DNA of 64,000 nt from Hofstenia miamia (taxonomy: Eukaryota; Xenacoelomorpha; Acoela; Hofsteniidae). The notes below the pieces were generated by a model. That model saw only the letters and a program-made list of their open reading frames with translations. It ran no database searches and was not told the origin of the DNA. Numbering within the stretch: the first letter of the stretch is position 1; the number at the start of each line of letters is the position of its first letter. This document shows, one piece after another, positions 11,201 through 20,583 of this stretch. The DNA is taken from positions 971,379 to 1,035,378 of the forward strand of contig CABFPE010000030.1 of NCBI GenBank assembly GCA_900660155.1. Reading direction: 5' to 3'. The translations under genes were made by a program, and so were the position numbers.

Positions 11201-12349
11201 TTAGTCAAATTTTGTGATTCTATAAGAAAATCCGAACATTGACTTTAAATATCATTGTACATTTCAGCGTAACTATCATTAATAAATACACAATATAATT
11301 AAGATAGTGCCGAATTCTCAGAGTTTCCTTAAAGTGATTTCATTGAAGGCAGCTATTTCAATTACAAATAATTATATAAAATTACCTTAAAGATTGTAAC
11401 GTGCAAATTCTCTCCCATGCACTTGTTTATGAATGATCAATTAAATACATATTCACAACGCTTCGGTGCTTTGTATATAATATCGTCATATCGATGCACA
11501 TTATATGCAGCGCAGTTTGCGCAATTGCTATTCAGACTAACATTGTGGCACCCACTTAATGAATTTGAAAATGGATTAAATACACTTTGTGTTGAGTAAA
11601 TGATATCGGGAGTTGAAAACCTGAAAAAAGCAGAAATTTTTTATTAATGCTATCATTTTCAGAGGAACGTAAATAAGAAAGTTTACAGTGAAGAGAAATC
11701 ACTTAAAAAAATGTCGCTATAAACATTAAATATGTAAAAATGAAAATTAGCAAATGCAAAATTACGTCTATTCAAAAAGCAGTCATTACATGTATTAAAT
11801 ATACGTAATGACAGCATGCATTAAATTGGTACTGAAGAGATACAATAATATAAATAACTTAGAGATTCAAACTGAAAATATTTAAAAAATATAAGTAAAT
11901 CATAAATTGTTTCTCATATAAATTTGTGAATACAGTTTTATCATTGCTTATTGATATGATCGTTGTGTCACATACCACGGTTATAATTAAATTGATTTAA
12001 GATTAAGAATTTTTTTAACAAACCTGTCTTTGCCGTTGAAACCTTGCAGCCATTGCATCTTCAGCGGACCTCTTTCGCCCAATACGCCGATCTCGAAATA
12101 TATTGGATTTTTTACGACTATTATATTCAGGTAACAGTGTCTGTAATCTCTAAAATAAATTTTTAAATCTTATTAAATGCATATTGTTTTTACTGTTTGC
12201 ATGGATTTCACTCGCGCTGTTTCTCTTTTAACTGGTTTACTATGCGGTTGTGCCGCTCCCTTTCGTTTTAGGTTACTGTAAATTTGGTCGAAAGGGTTTA
12301 CTTTCTTCTGAGCAGCAATATGTGAAATGTGAGGACGCCTTTTAGCCAT
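509..12349 (-). CDS. NOP14: NOP14-like nucleolar protein gene, about 14 exons
   Basis: NOP14 is a nucleolar factor of the small-subunit processome, needed for 18S rRNA maturation and 40S assembly. Candidate exons on the minus strand: 12349-12194, 12149-12024, 11095-10940, 9469-9314, 9267-9127, 8993-8923, 8882-8815, 8277-8056, 7536-7403, 4406-4152, 1178-979, 931-793, 747-603, 550-509. The first ten join in frame with GT-AG borders and give about 495 residues. They carry the family signatures in the right order: an RLQTLLPEYNSRKKSNIFRD block, DEELTHLGQTLADYE, RTQKEVLADIIARSKLEK, an acidic/Ser-rich middle, and the start of the helical C-terminal half (GNKPDLLRLFSHLITYI). The junction between the exons at 1178-979 and 931-793 does not keep frame, and the usual basic C-terminal tail is not seen, so the 3' part may be mis-modelled or degenerate. 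Long introns are full of transposons. The identification is strong for exons 1-10. Confidence 0.88.
1812..2045 (-). pseudogene. Tc1/mariner transposase fragment
   Basis: The minus-strand frame gives RLEFCKTFVDCTMEQWKLVLFSDESTFQKFKDVRGFARRPP (positions about 1885-2010), the region around the first catalytic Asp (FSDES) of Tc1-like transposases. No other transposase part or terminal repeat is seen. It lies in the intron between NOP14 exons 10 and 11. Confidence 0.75.
2200..2236. repeat. (TA)n microsatellite
   Basis: About 18 TA units directly abutting the Penelope-like fragment. Confidence 0.95.
2237..2425 (-). mobile_element. Penelope-like element, GIY-YIG endonuclease fragment
   Basis: Minus-strand translation gives YACDDYCDKSYIGETKRHVG followed by IRSNEH, the start of the GIY-YIG endonuclease of Penelope-like retroelements (C..C...YIGETKR.L..R..EH), with an in-frame stop soon after. 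It is bounded on its downstream side by a (TA)n tract at 2200-2236. No reverse transcriptase part is recognisable nearby. Confidence 0.72.
2451..2600 (-). CDS. Orphan exon-like ORF, unknown
   Basis: The minus-strand frame gives NNKRSKHPLKMISFPLQLEA then IEKVELVSGRPEAVLPK and a stop. The KHPLKMISFPL segment is faintly like the start of the NOP14 C-terminal tail (KPVPLKLFTP), but it lies between exons 10 and 11 of the NOP14 model, in the wrong order. It could be a displaced exon, an alternative 3' end, or chance. Confidence 0.25.
   Translation of the reverse strand: MNKLILIITAVENNKRSKHPLKMISFPLQLEAIEKVELVSGRPEAVLPK
2823..3170. mobile_element. hAT-type MITE, 348 bp, with 8-bp target duplication
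   Basis: Begins CACTGGCGTAGCTACGGGGG and ends TCTGTCTACGCTCCTG, so the termini are inverted copies of CA(C/G)(T/G)(G/A)GCGTAG with G-rich inner parts. It is flanked on both sides by CCCTCGAG (2815-2822 and 3171-3178), a perfect 8-bp duplication typical of hAT insertions. No coding capacity; it contains a (TA)n tract. The perfect duplication suggests a fairly recent insertion. Confidence 0.88.
4152..4406 (-). CDS. NOP14: NOP14 exon 10
   Basis: An 85-codon phase-0 exon after TTGCATTTAG. It starts RLFSHLITYICST, continuing NKPDLL of exon 9 as in the NKAKLEKLFGFLLEYV segment of NOP14. It then carries EEEARDAILAVL and a helical stretch, matching SASDAIKFVLRDAM. About 3 kb of intron with a piggyBac relic separates it from exon 9. 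Confidence 0.82.
5070..6480 (+). pseudogene. piggyBac transposase relic, interrupted
   Basis: Scattered frames encode piggyBac motifs: NNIRGRDGTFWKF near 5265, ELNEFLGL near 5460, ILKLLRFDDEIQSFKSER at about 5895-5955, FSPIRDLWMHVIDNCQK, VTIDEQLFSCKATWSFIQYM with the first catalytic Asp (TIDEQ) at about 6030-6090, and EIPAEMFLKSEEL near 6340. Many stops and frameshifts are present. A GC-richer insertion splits it at about 5476-5815. It lies in the NOP14 intron between exons 9 and 10. Confidence 0.75.
5476..5815 (+). mobile_element. Unclassified insertion inside piggyBac relic
   Basis: A block with clearly higher GC than its flanks interrupts the piggyBac coding sequence. It holds an open frame of 102 codons with no recognisable motif, two similar segments built on CCGAGCTTCAAGAAATC (about 5489 and 5632), and ends with an AATAAA signal near 5784. 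It may be a SINE-like or processed insert; no target duplication was identified. Confidence 0.4.
7403..8993 (-). CDS. NOP14: NOP14 exons 6-9
   Basis: Exon 6 (8993-8923) encodes ISADALTHM, equivalent to the MSADDLNDGF motif. A 40-bp intron (8883-8922), the shortest here, leads to exon 7 (8882-8815), which contains KISYDIDGNFIDPE. Exon 8 (8277-8056) is Ser/Asp/Glu-rich and ends GKSLIK, like the acidic linker of NOP14 before its helical domain. Exon 9 (7536-7403) begins VPIYFEAFATTFQSL, matching PYTFAAPESYEELRSLL, and ends NKPDLL. Phases 2, 1, 1, 0 chain correctly through all four exons. Confidence 0.85.
9127..9469 (-). CDS. NOP14: NOP14 exons 4-5
   Basis: Exon 4 (9469-9314, 52 codons) encodes PRTQKEVLADIIARSKLEK and a DEDWKSVASSL segment, equivalent to the SRKELIEELIAKSK...DQDWKEIQTLL block of NOP14. 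A 46-bp intron (9268-9313) separates it from exon 5 (9267-9127, 47 codons), which encodes MKTYTSLVVDLSTEKRAVAS and KSQAEIAHVESMRK, matching the YDMMVRELGFEMKAQPSNR / KTEAELA block. Confidence 0.88.
9716..10440. mobile_element. hAT-like non-autonomous element with GTACCCG termini
   Basis: The left end reads TAGAGCTGAACAGGTACGGG and contains repeated GTACCCG; the right end contains GGGTACG and closes CACAACCCTA, roughly an inverted copy (TAGGGTTGTGTGGG). The same terminus (TAGTGCTGTGCGGGTAC) occurs at 45027 next to a hAT C-terminal piece. No target duplication survives and no coding sequence is seen. It lies between NOP14 exons 3 and 4. Confidence 0.55.
10940..11095 (-). CDS. NOP14: NOP14 exon 3
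   Basis: A phase-0 exon of 52 codons with an AG before 11095 and a GT after 10940. It encodes DEELTHLGQTLADYERD followed by an acidic run (DSDPAEDENNEEAEE), matching the DEELTHYGQSLADIE segment of animal NOP14. Confidence 0.87.
11096..12023. other. NOP14 intron 2, no further feature
   Basis: AT-rich intronic sequence between exons 2 and 3; nothing else recognised. Confidence 0.5.
12024..12349 (-). CDS. NOP14: NOP14 exons 1-2 (start codon, 44-bp intron)
   Basis: Exon 1 starts at the ATG at 12349 and encodes a basic N-terminus (MAKRRPHISH...) followed by the conserved NPF motif (VNPFDQIYS). It is 156 nt, exactly 52 codons. The intron 12150-12193 is only 44 bp, opens GTAAAAAC and closes TTTTATTTTAG. 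Exon 2 (126 nt, 42 codons) encodes RLQTLLPEYNSRKKSNIFRD and the following basic stretch, the best conserved NOP14 block. Just upstream of the ATG is ATTGTTTTAG, a possible 3' splice site, so a 5'UTR intron is possible. Confidence 0.87.
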
Positions 12350-13315
12350 AAAACCTAAAACAATATAAAAACATATAATTTTTTCAACTTAAACAGTATT
12401 TAATGCCGATAAAAATATACTATAAAATGTAGGGAATGCAAAAATGGTTTTGAAAAATTGGTTATGCAAGTTTTATGAATCTTTTATAATTCGAGCATCA
12501 GGTCACCTTACAAATTAGTCAAATTAGAAGTTGTTGATACATTTATTTTAAAATTGAAATTGAATCACAGCCATCTGCTGCTTGGAGATCGCCCGTTGAA
12601 CGAATCCGGTATCAATAAATTAATTGTTGAGATTGAAATCCATAAGCAAAGCGATTTTAAGGCAAGCTCACGAATCGTTAAATTTAACCGCAACATGAAC
12701 TGATTCAGTTTTCATAGACAAGCCGCCCTTGGTGATGGCAACAGGATGACGTAAAATGGCCTACTATGTTTCCATCAATGACCACATGCACTTTTGTTTA
12801 AAATTTTCAAAATAATCGTTAATATCTCAGTGAATAATATTTGGATAAACTTGAAAATAATACGTTTATGGATTGTAAATTAAATTTTACATCTAGAAGA
12901 GTTCCTTAGAATTATTTGAGACTACTATGGTTTTCTATATATTTTTCTTTTAGTAATCCTATACTTCCGTAAAAAAAAGCTAATCGTATTTTGCACTATA
13001 CAGACCATTTGCATTGCTCTTTCCCGGTAGCTAAATAAAGCCTGTATGAATTTTTTTCGTTTCTTTGAAAATTCACTAGCTAGTGCCGACGTTCTACGTT
13101 TTCTCCCATTAGATGACATTTGCATTGAGCGTGACTAATTTTGCAATACTAAAACATGTATTAACAAGTAACGAGAGCATCAAATGAGGGCCGAATTTTT
13201 ATTTTGTGTGTTGCTACAAAAGCCCACGAATTGGAGGCAAGCTACGCTAAGTGCATATCAAATCACACTGAGTGTACAAATTTACCCGTTTTAAACGAAC
13301 AAAACGCGACTTATT

Positions 13316-13363
<48 letters not shown>

Positions 13364-14068
13364 CACTTAAAAATATGCAGAAGTGGTCTAAAGGCTCCAC
13401 AAATATCAATTCAATATCTTGAAAATGGACTGAAATATAAATTAAAATTCTAGATATAATCTAAAATTGGGAAAGCTTTGATGTGCCTCATGTTTTTGGA
13501 AGAATTTGAAATTCCTGAAGTATTTCATGCATTTTCAGCCAATGCCTGTCTCCTATATACTACTTTGGAGCCACTATTCTCTATTACTATTATGAATGGT
13601 ATCTAAATTGGAATTTTTTTGCCTAAATTAATTTAGTTTTTGGACTTAATATCAGTTTATAATTTATTGAGCCGCTTCCAAGGCAGTTACTAATTATTAA
13701 CAATGAAATTTTCAGTGGAAGAATCACTTGATTGAAAAATTGGTGCTGGGGTGCAAAGTATCACATACATAGAAGAAATATGAAGTAATTAATAGAATAA
13801 TCATTTTGCGAAAGTGATTTATTAATGGACAACTAAACCGCAGCAATGAGTCATTATTTATTAATTTAATTTTAATTGTGTATAAATTTTGCAAGTAATT
13901 TGATCTCTTAATATTGCCTCTTATTTTGTTACCATGTTCTCGAATTTAGATTTTTTAGGTTCTAGCAGTGAACCTTGGCATGATGTGGAAATGGAAATGT
14001 CAAATCAGTTATTTGGTAATCAGTTTCGTTAGATAATGCAAAATGGAAGTTCATTGTTATTGTATATA
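12350..14068. other. Intergenic/5' flank of NOP14
   Basis: AT-rich. It contains a (TA)n tract at 13319-13358 and a short basic minus-strand ORF at 12925-13125 (RKRRTSALASEFSKKRKKF) that may be chance or an upstream exon. The NOP14 promoter should lie here, but no core element could be assigned. Confidence 0.5.
13319..13358. repeat. (TA)n microsatellite
   Basis: About 20 AT units. Confidence 0.95.
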
Positions 14069-15297
14069 CAGGGTGCGGAATATATAATGCCCCAGTTTTG
14101 AATTGCGCGTGCAGGGGCTGTGGTAGTGATGGTAAGATAAGCGTGGTCTTGTTGTGAGCATCAAGCCCCGCTGTTTTCATTATTAGCCCGGTTTTTTTTT
14201 GAGCATCGCGGTTTTTTGAAAATAACCGTTCTGAAATTTTCACCCAGCGCACCTTCAGCCTGCACTTCAACGTTCCACGTCACGGTCCCATTCTTGATGG
14301 CAAGGCAAGGTTTCGGTTAAAGCATTAGAAGAAACTGGTTCCATAGAAGACCTAGCAGTGTTGGAAGACGAAGAACTGTACAAACAACAGAAAATCTGGC
14401 CCTAGTTAGAGCAACTGTCAAAAGTTCACCGAGACACTCTGCTCGGAATCATTCACTTGCATTATCCATATCTGAGAGATCTAGGCGGATACTGCGCTAA
14501 ATCCATACAAAATAATGATTGTTCAAAAATTAAAGCACACTGATTTTGAATTGCGCAAGAATTGCTGCCAAGAAATGTTGAACAAAATATCCGAACAGTC
14601 AACATTTTTCAGCAGTGATGAGGCCCACTTCCACTATTGTGGATCTGTGAATAAACAAAAACTTTGGTATTGGGTGAAAAACAATCCAAAAGAACCTCAC
14701 CAGAGACCTCTCCATTCTCTCAAAGTTACGGTTTGGTACACAGTGTCCAAATTTGGGATAATTGGACCTTATTTCTTCGACGAAAATGGAAGATTTGTCA
14801 ACTCTCGACGTTATCTTGCAATGTTGAAAAATTTTTTCGAACCGAAATTGGAAGAATTGAGTGGAGACGAATCTGGGAAACAGCTGGTTCCACCAAGATG
14901 GAGCAACAGCTCATACTGCTCAAGTTACATTGGCCAAATAGCGACAGATGTTTCCAGCTCGCATCGTCTCTCTGAGGGGTGATATCGTGTGGCCTCACGC
15001 TCGCCCGATCTAAGCATTTGCGACTACTTCCTGTGGGGATATCTGAAGGAGAAAGTGTTTGGGAAATCTGTGCAATACACTTTGAAGTTTGCCGAAGAGC
15101 AGCGAAATACTTCAGATGTGGCCTTCAACAATGCTTCGCTTCAGATGGCCACTATATTCCTAATACAATCTTCAAAAATTGATCATACAAATGGCAATGT
15201 ATACTGACTCAAATAAAAAAATAAAAAATTAAGAGACTATTGTTTTACTTTTCCTAAAAGCCTTTCAAAAATGGGGCATTATATATGTCGCACCCTG
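14069..15297 (+). mobile_element. Tc1/mariner-superfamily element with both termini, inactive
   Basis: The left end CAGGGTGCGGAATATATAAT and the right end ATTATATATGTCGCACCCTG are near-perfect inverted repeats extending to GCCCCA(G/T)TTTT, flanked by TA. The interior encodes a D,D,D transposase: TFFSSDEAHFH with the first Asp (about 14610), PHQRPLHSLKVTVW (about 14700), WFHQDGATAHTAQVTLAK with the second Asp (about 14882-14936), and RSPDLSICDYFLWGYLKEKV with the third (about 15003-15060). Stops at the end of the second block and after it, plus frame changes, break the gene; the N-terminal DNA-binding part is poorly preserved. Confidence 0.85.
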
Positions 15298-15712
15298 TAT
15301 AAAGTTTCTTTTCATTTAGAATAATTTACCATCTTAAAGCAGAATAAAGCTGTTCGCGTTTTAGTTTTATATAAAGTCATACATGCAAAATCAATAAAAA
15401 TATTAATAAGTTAGTTAATTGATCTAAAGTTTAAAAATACATTTTAAGTCTAATTTCTTAAATTTATTTCAATTAGTTATTACATGTTATTGAAAGAATT
15501 TTGCAATGATAATTATCAAAATTTCCCTATTATTCAACCTTCATCATGTTGGGTTTACTTGATGTTTTGCATTAAATTTCAAATTATTCTGTTCTTTTTG
15601 AATGGCTTCGGAATCGTGGCTTAACAGGCTTATTGCATTGGATTGCATTTTGTATTGGCTGCGGTACTCCTATGAGAATTCAAGATGGTGTGATGATTCT
15701 ATTTTTCGTCGC

Positions 15713-18337
15713 TTAACTCTATCCCTCAAAGCAGATTTTACAGTTGATTCCTCACAGTTGGGTGTAGCACACCCAGATACACTCATTGAGGAAAATTATT
15801 GTTGTGTAGGAAAATGATATATTTTTTATGCCTATAGCGTCAAAATTGACTTTGCAGTAACCTCCTGAAATTATGATATACCTATGTTAAAATTGATTTG
15901 CTCTAGACAGGTCAATGACATATTAGATTTCAAAGGAAGTTCTAATCTCTTGTTTACATTGAAATGCTATTAAAGCGTATATTTTTATCATTTGCATTTA
16001 TTCGACATGACAGAGGAATGTCTTTGACAAAAGAGATAGTCAGCATAGTGAAGAGGGTGATATTTCTGATGATGAAGACTGGCAGCTAATTTGGAAGAAC
16101 TAAATAACTCTCATTCCTGTGAATCCGATTCTGTTTCTGAGACAACTTTCGTGAACTTATCTCCTGTCCAGTTAAATATTGAGCAACCGATTAAATCTGA
16201 CCACGCCACTACCTCAGATGAGACTGACATTGGAAATAATGATATTCGTGCCAACTCATTCCAGAGTGTATTTGGAAAAGACGGAGTGGACTTTAACACC
16301 CTTTCCTGAATACCGGCCTTCCCCAAAATTGCCTACTACTTCCCATAAACAGAGTGCCAAATACTAATCATATCAATCAAACTAGTGATACAATCCTTCT
16401 TTTCATCGATGATCGCATGATAGACACTATTGTCTCATTCACTAATGCTGAAGATTTTCGTGAGAAGGAGACGGTATGGAGACGGATAGACTACATGAAA
16501 ATTAAAGCATTGATCGGCTGCCTTATTCACGCTGGCAGCATGCGCCAGAACAACCTTTCCCTAGATATCCTTTTCAACGTTGTTGAGGGCAATGCACTCC
16601 TTCGGCCTGCATTTTCGCACAACCGGTTTAGCCAGCTGTTAAACCATCTACGCTTTGACAACAAAGAAACGCGTTCTGTTAAACGATCAAAGGACAAATT
16701 TGCTCCCGTTCGAGATCTTTGGGATAAATATCGAAGGAACTTGCTAAAGTACTATCATCCCGGGGCAAACCTTACAGTGGACGAACAGCTTGTGCCTTTT
16801 TGTGGTCGCTGCTCATTCATCCAATACATGTCGAGCAAGCCCGACAAGTATGGTGTAAAGATTTTCTAGGTATGTGAAGCGGGAACGGCGTTTCCATTGA
16901 AAGGCATCCCTTACCTCGACAAACAGTTAACTCCAACAAGACAGGAGACTGGTGACACGGTTGTCGCAAACATTGTTAAAACATTTCGAGATTCTGGGCG
17001 CAATGTAACTTGTGGCAATTTTTTTACGGACTTAAACCTAGCTGAGGATTTGCTTGTGTGTGAAGTTGTCATTGGTGGACACAGTTAAAAGAAACAAGAG
17101 ATTTCTACCAACACAGTTCCAAGAAAAGAAGGCCCTGCCTCTAAACGAGTCCAAATTTCTTTTCCGGAAAAACTCCACACTCGTCTCATACCAAAGCAAA
17201 AGAAATAAGAATGTTATGTGCACAACAGCCCTGATCTTTATGAAAACCTGAAGCCGAAAATAGTATTAGAATACAATAAAACAAAGAGAGGGGTGGATAT
17301 CATGGACCAAATGGCCCATTCCTTTGCAACGAAAAGGAAAACAAAACGATGGCCTTTAGTGATCTTTCTCAACATGATCGATGTGGCTGGCATTGCTGGA
17401 AAGGTGGTATGGGAGAACACGTTTCCTACAAGTCAGTTTCCTGACAAAACTTTTTAATTCAAATAGCTCGAGAAATGGCTTTTGATCAGGTACAACGTCG
17501 TTCTCCAATTGCAACTTTAAACACTCCTTTAAGAACAACCTTGTGACATTTCTTTCAACTCTGAAAAGCACCTGCAAGAGTGACAGCGCAACAACCTCAG
17601 ACAGACAAAAGACAACAGCCAAGCGACCTTCACCACCAATGGACCAGCAACCCCCTCCACTCAAAGTCAAAGAAGAAGTTGTGCCTCTTAACCACTGTGT
17701 TAAAACGGAAACGTTGCTCTATATGCTCTTCCAAAAATGACAGAAAATCAAAGCTTGTTTGTTTCAGATGCAAACATCCAATTTGCAAGGAACATTCTGA
17801 ATTGATTTGTGCAAACAGTTTGAAATGAAGAATTTTAGCTTGAAAAATTGGCACAAATAATTATTGTTATAATTTTTGTTTTAACATGATAGATACATGC
17901 GTACCTATATCGATTTCAATTTATTTTTGATTTACTAATATTACATGTGTTTGCCTTATCAGTATCAAGCAGATATTGCTTTAGATTATAATAATAATAC
18001 CTATTACAATTGCCATACTTACTTGTTTTACTGCATTGGATTATGATAATAGTAATATTACTCTTGTGTACTGGTTTTACTTTGATCAATTAATCAGCAA
18101 GCACTCGAGATGTTTATAAATGTTTGCGTGCGTGGGTGTGTCACACACCAGCTATGAATGATGTCCAAATATTTTTCCGCTAATTAGATTTATAATTATT
18201 TAAAAACAATTATGTTGCCAATGTATTTATAATTAGTTAAATAGTGGGTGCGCTCACTTCAAATTTCAGGAGCAAAATATGCGGTTTCAAAGTGCTTGTC
18301 TGGGTGTATGATACCCAGCTGTGAGGGATAGGGTTAA
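15713..18337 (+). mobile_element. piggyBac element, 2.6 kb, TTAA-flanked
   Basis: Flanked by TTAA at 15713-15716 and 18334-18337. The right terminus read inward is CCCTATCCCTCACAGCTGGG, and the left is CTCTATCCCTCA followed, after about 25 extra bases, by CTCACAGTTGGGTGTAGC, so the inverted repeats match but the left one carries an insertion. The interior encodes a piggyBac transposase and a C-terminal Cys-rich finger (see the separate entry). Terminal structure and coding order are complete, so the copy is moderately old rather than ancient. Confidence 0.88.
16016..17828 (+). pseudogene. piggyBac transposase, broken
   Basis: An acidic N-terminus (16091-16309), then QSVFGKDGVDFNT. The core at 16354-16869 has NRFSQLLNHLRFDNKETR, KFAPVRDLWDKY, and NLTVDEQLVPFCGRCSFIQY with the first catalytic Asp (TVDEQ). 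A TAG at 16867-16869 interrupts it right after PDKYGVKIF. Further on are NFFTDLNLAEDLL (second Asp, about 17020), and KRGVDIMDQMAHSF (third Asp, about 17285-17325). The C-terminal finger (about 17705-17826) reads CSICSSKNDRKSKLVCFRCK then HPICKEH. At least one more frame change lies near 17085-17220 and another near 17550. All three catalytic Asp are present although the gene is interrupted. Confidence 0.87.
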
Positions 18338-18433
18338 ACTGCTACAAAAAGCTATCAATTCGGACTGATTTGTTCTTTCCAAAATTAAAAATAATGATTT
18401 CTGAAATTCTGCTTCTAATATTCCTGTAAACAA

Positions 18434-18727
18434 TTGGAGTTATTGAAAACCAATGCACACACTGATAGTAACTGGTACAAATTTATTAAAGAAATTTACA
18501 GTTTCTACCTGATGAATAGTCCTCATCCTACTAAAATGACCTCGAATATGAACATACATTTGCAAAAGACACGCTTCACAAGGTTGGATAGCAAGAAAAT
18601 CTACATTCAATCTGTAGTGGGACAATGTGAACATTTATTACCTCTAATCCAAAAATATGCCATTGCTGAAAGCAAGGATGAATGGGCTGCCTATGACGAC
18701 ATCTCAACTTTGTCATCCATGATGTAA
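18434..18727 (+). CDS. Orphan ORF, unknown
   Basis: A 97-codon frame just outside the piggyBac right TTAA. It contains SNWYKFIKEIYSFYLMNSPH and ESKDEWAAYDDISTLSSMM. It has acceptable amino-acid composition but no family recognised; it could be an exon of a host gene or chance. Confidence 0.25.
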   Translation: MELLKTNAHTDSNWYKFIKEIYSFYLMNSPHPTKMTSNMNIHLQKTRFTRLDSKKIYIQSVVGQCEHLLPLIQKYAIAESKDEWAAYDDISTLSSMM

Positions 18728-19065
18728 ACGTTGTTGATTAATGTGCCGCTATTCCAGAATTTTGCAATAGTTGTGTTCCTTACACGATAAATCCTTTATT
18801 ATACATAATATAACAAAGTCCTTGACAATTCCAATTTGGATTATTGATTAAAAATAAACTCTGTATTGGATCAAAACATCCGAAAAATTCAAATTATTAT
18901 CCTGAATACACTCACTCCTTAAAATAGAAATTTCAATCTCATGAATTGCTCACAAGCAATTATAAATATACAAAGCAAAACTTAAGAAGCATTGATTTAA
19001 GAAAAATTTCAACCATGGCTAAATTCTACTCCACTCGTGCTAAATTGTTATTGGCTGTCAAGGGA

Positions 19066-19213
19066 GGTTGGTACTTTTTTTAATTCTTGAAAATCTGAAA
19101 TCTTCCAAATTTCTCTCAGAATGAGCAATTGTTACATTTAATAATAATCTTGGAAGGATTTGAGATAAATTTTGAAAATTTAAAGTTTTCAAGAATGAAA
19201 AAGAGTATCAACC
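19066..19213. mobile_element. GGTTGGTAC MITE, copy 1, with perfect 9-bp TSD
   Basis: A 148-bp near-palindromic element starting GGTTGGTACTTTTTTTAATT and ending GAATGAAAAAGAGTATCAACC in inverted orientation. It is flanked by GTCAAGGGA at 19057-19065 and 19214-19222. A 9-bp duplication is typical of Mutator-like (MULE) insertions. Confidence 0.85.
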
Positions 19214-19778
19214 GTCAAGGGAAACCACATTCAAGATGATGTGGTACATTAAAACCCCAATCTATCTCGCCAATTACATGCGATGAAGGTATATAAATTT
19301 CCATCATAATACAGAATTTGTTTGATATTGTTCCAATGGTACAAATGTTTATATTAATTCTAGCAATCATCCATTTGTTAGAAACAATATAGTGGTTATA
19401 AATAAATTCAAAATATCCTTAAAAGATTATTTCATATATATTATATATCTATATATCTACTACTTTACATATATAATAGTTAATAATTATTTTAATTCCG
19501 GATTGAAAAATGTAGTGACTTGTAATATTTTGCTTAGTAATGAAAAATTATAGTTTGATAATTACCATAACTATATGAAAGTTTAGTTTTATTTTTAGAT
19601 CAATAATGATAATCTAAAAGGACTTTCAGCATGCAATAAGGTTAAAATTTAAAATAAACATATATTATGGCTATTTGACAATTAATTATTACTATCCTCT
19701 TGCCAACAGTTATTGGCTTTTAGCAAAATAGATTGGTGATTTAGCATACCACCCTTCATGATGAAGAGTGGTACTCTA

Positions 19779-19949
19779 GGTTGGTACTTTTTTCATTCTA
19801 TAAAATCTCAAATTTTCAAGATTTCTCTCAGAATGAGTCATTTGCAGGAATTTTTGAAAGGGAGATGTATCCATTAAATAATAATTCTGGAAGGATTTGA
19901 GATAAATTTGGAAAATTTGAGATTTTCAAGAATGAAAAAAGGACCAAAC
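19779..19949. mobile_element. GGTTGGTAC MITE, copy 2
   Basis: The same family as 19066-19213: starts GGTTGGTACTTTTTTCATTC and ends CAAGAATGAAAAAAGGACCAAAC. Flanking 9-mers GGTACTCTA and AGTATGCTA agree at 6 of 9 bases, as expected for a decayed duplication. It sits in the loop of the foldback element. Confidence 0.75.
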
Positions 19950-20240
19950 AGTATGCTAAATTGCCAATCTATCTTGCTAAAAGCCAATAACTGTCAGTGA
20001 GAGGACAGTAATAATTAATTGTCAAATAGCCACTGTATATGTTATGGTGGTTAATTTTAAAATTTAACCTTAATGCATGCTGAAAGTCCTTTTAATTATC
20101 ATTAACAATCTAAGAATAAAACAAAACTTTAGTTATCCTAATTATCACACTATAATTTTGCATTGCTAAACAAAACATTGCAAGTCACTACATTTTTCAA
20201 TCTGGAATTCAAATAATTATTGACTATTATATGTAAAGTA

Positions 20241-20241
<1 letters not shown>

Positions 20242-20275
<34 letters not shown>
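20242..20275. repeat. (TA)n microsatellite
   Basis: About 17 TA units in the right arm of the foldback element; the left arm has a degenerate TA-rich tract at the same place. Confidence 0.93.
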
Positions 20276-20278
<3 letters not shown>

Positions 20279-20583
20279 ATGAAATTATATTTTTAGGATA
20301 TTTTGAATTTATTTACAACCACTATATAGTTTTAACATATGGATGATTGACAGAAATAATATAAACATTTATCCCATTGGACCAATATCAAACAAATTCT
20401 TTGTGAAGAAAATTCATGTCTTTTTGTTGATAGTAATTGGCTTTTAGTGAGATAGATTGGTGATTTAGCCTACCACCCCAAGATGGTTGTATCTCACTTC
20501 CCCCAAGTCTGACATTACAAAAAATTCAAAACCATTAGAGACATGATTTCAATGAAATTGTAATTATAATTTTGAAGAAATAT

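Larger units (their letters stand above)
19241..20476. mobile_element. 1.2-kb foldback element, arms about 510-530 bp
   Basis: The left arm (19241-19752) and right arm (19947-20476) are inverted copies over their whole length: for example GAATTTGTTTGATATTG and AAATAAATTCAAAATATCC in the left arm recur reverse-complemented in the right. Each arm is itself bounded by copies of AGATTGGTGATTTAGC...TACCACC. The spacer holds MITE copy 2. The outer flanks CAAGATGAT (19232-19240) and CAAGATGGT (20479-20487) look like a 9-bp target duplication with one mismatch. No coding capacity. Long terminal inverted repeats plus 9-bp duplications suggest a Mutator-like foldback element. Confidence 0.78.

Noticed and set aside
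13962-14270. 102-codon minus-strand ORF
   Set aside because: It overlaps the left end of the mariner-like element on the opposite strand and has no recognisable motif; probably a shadow frame.
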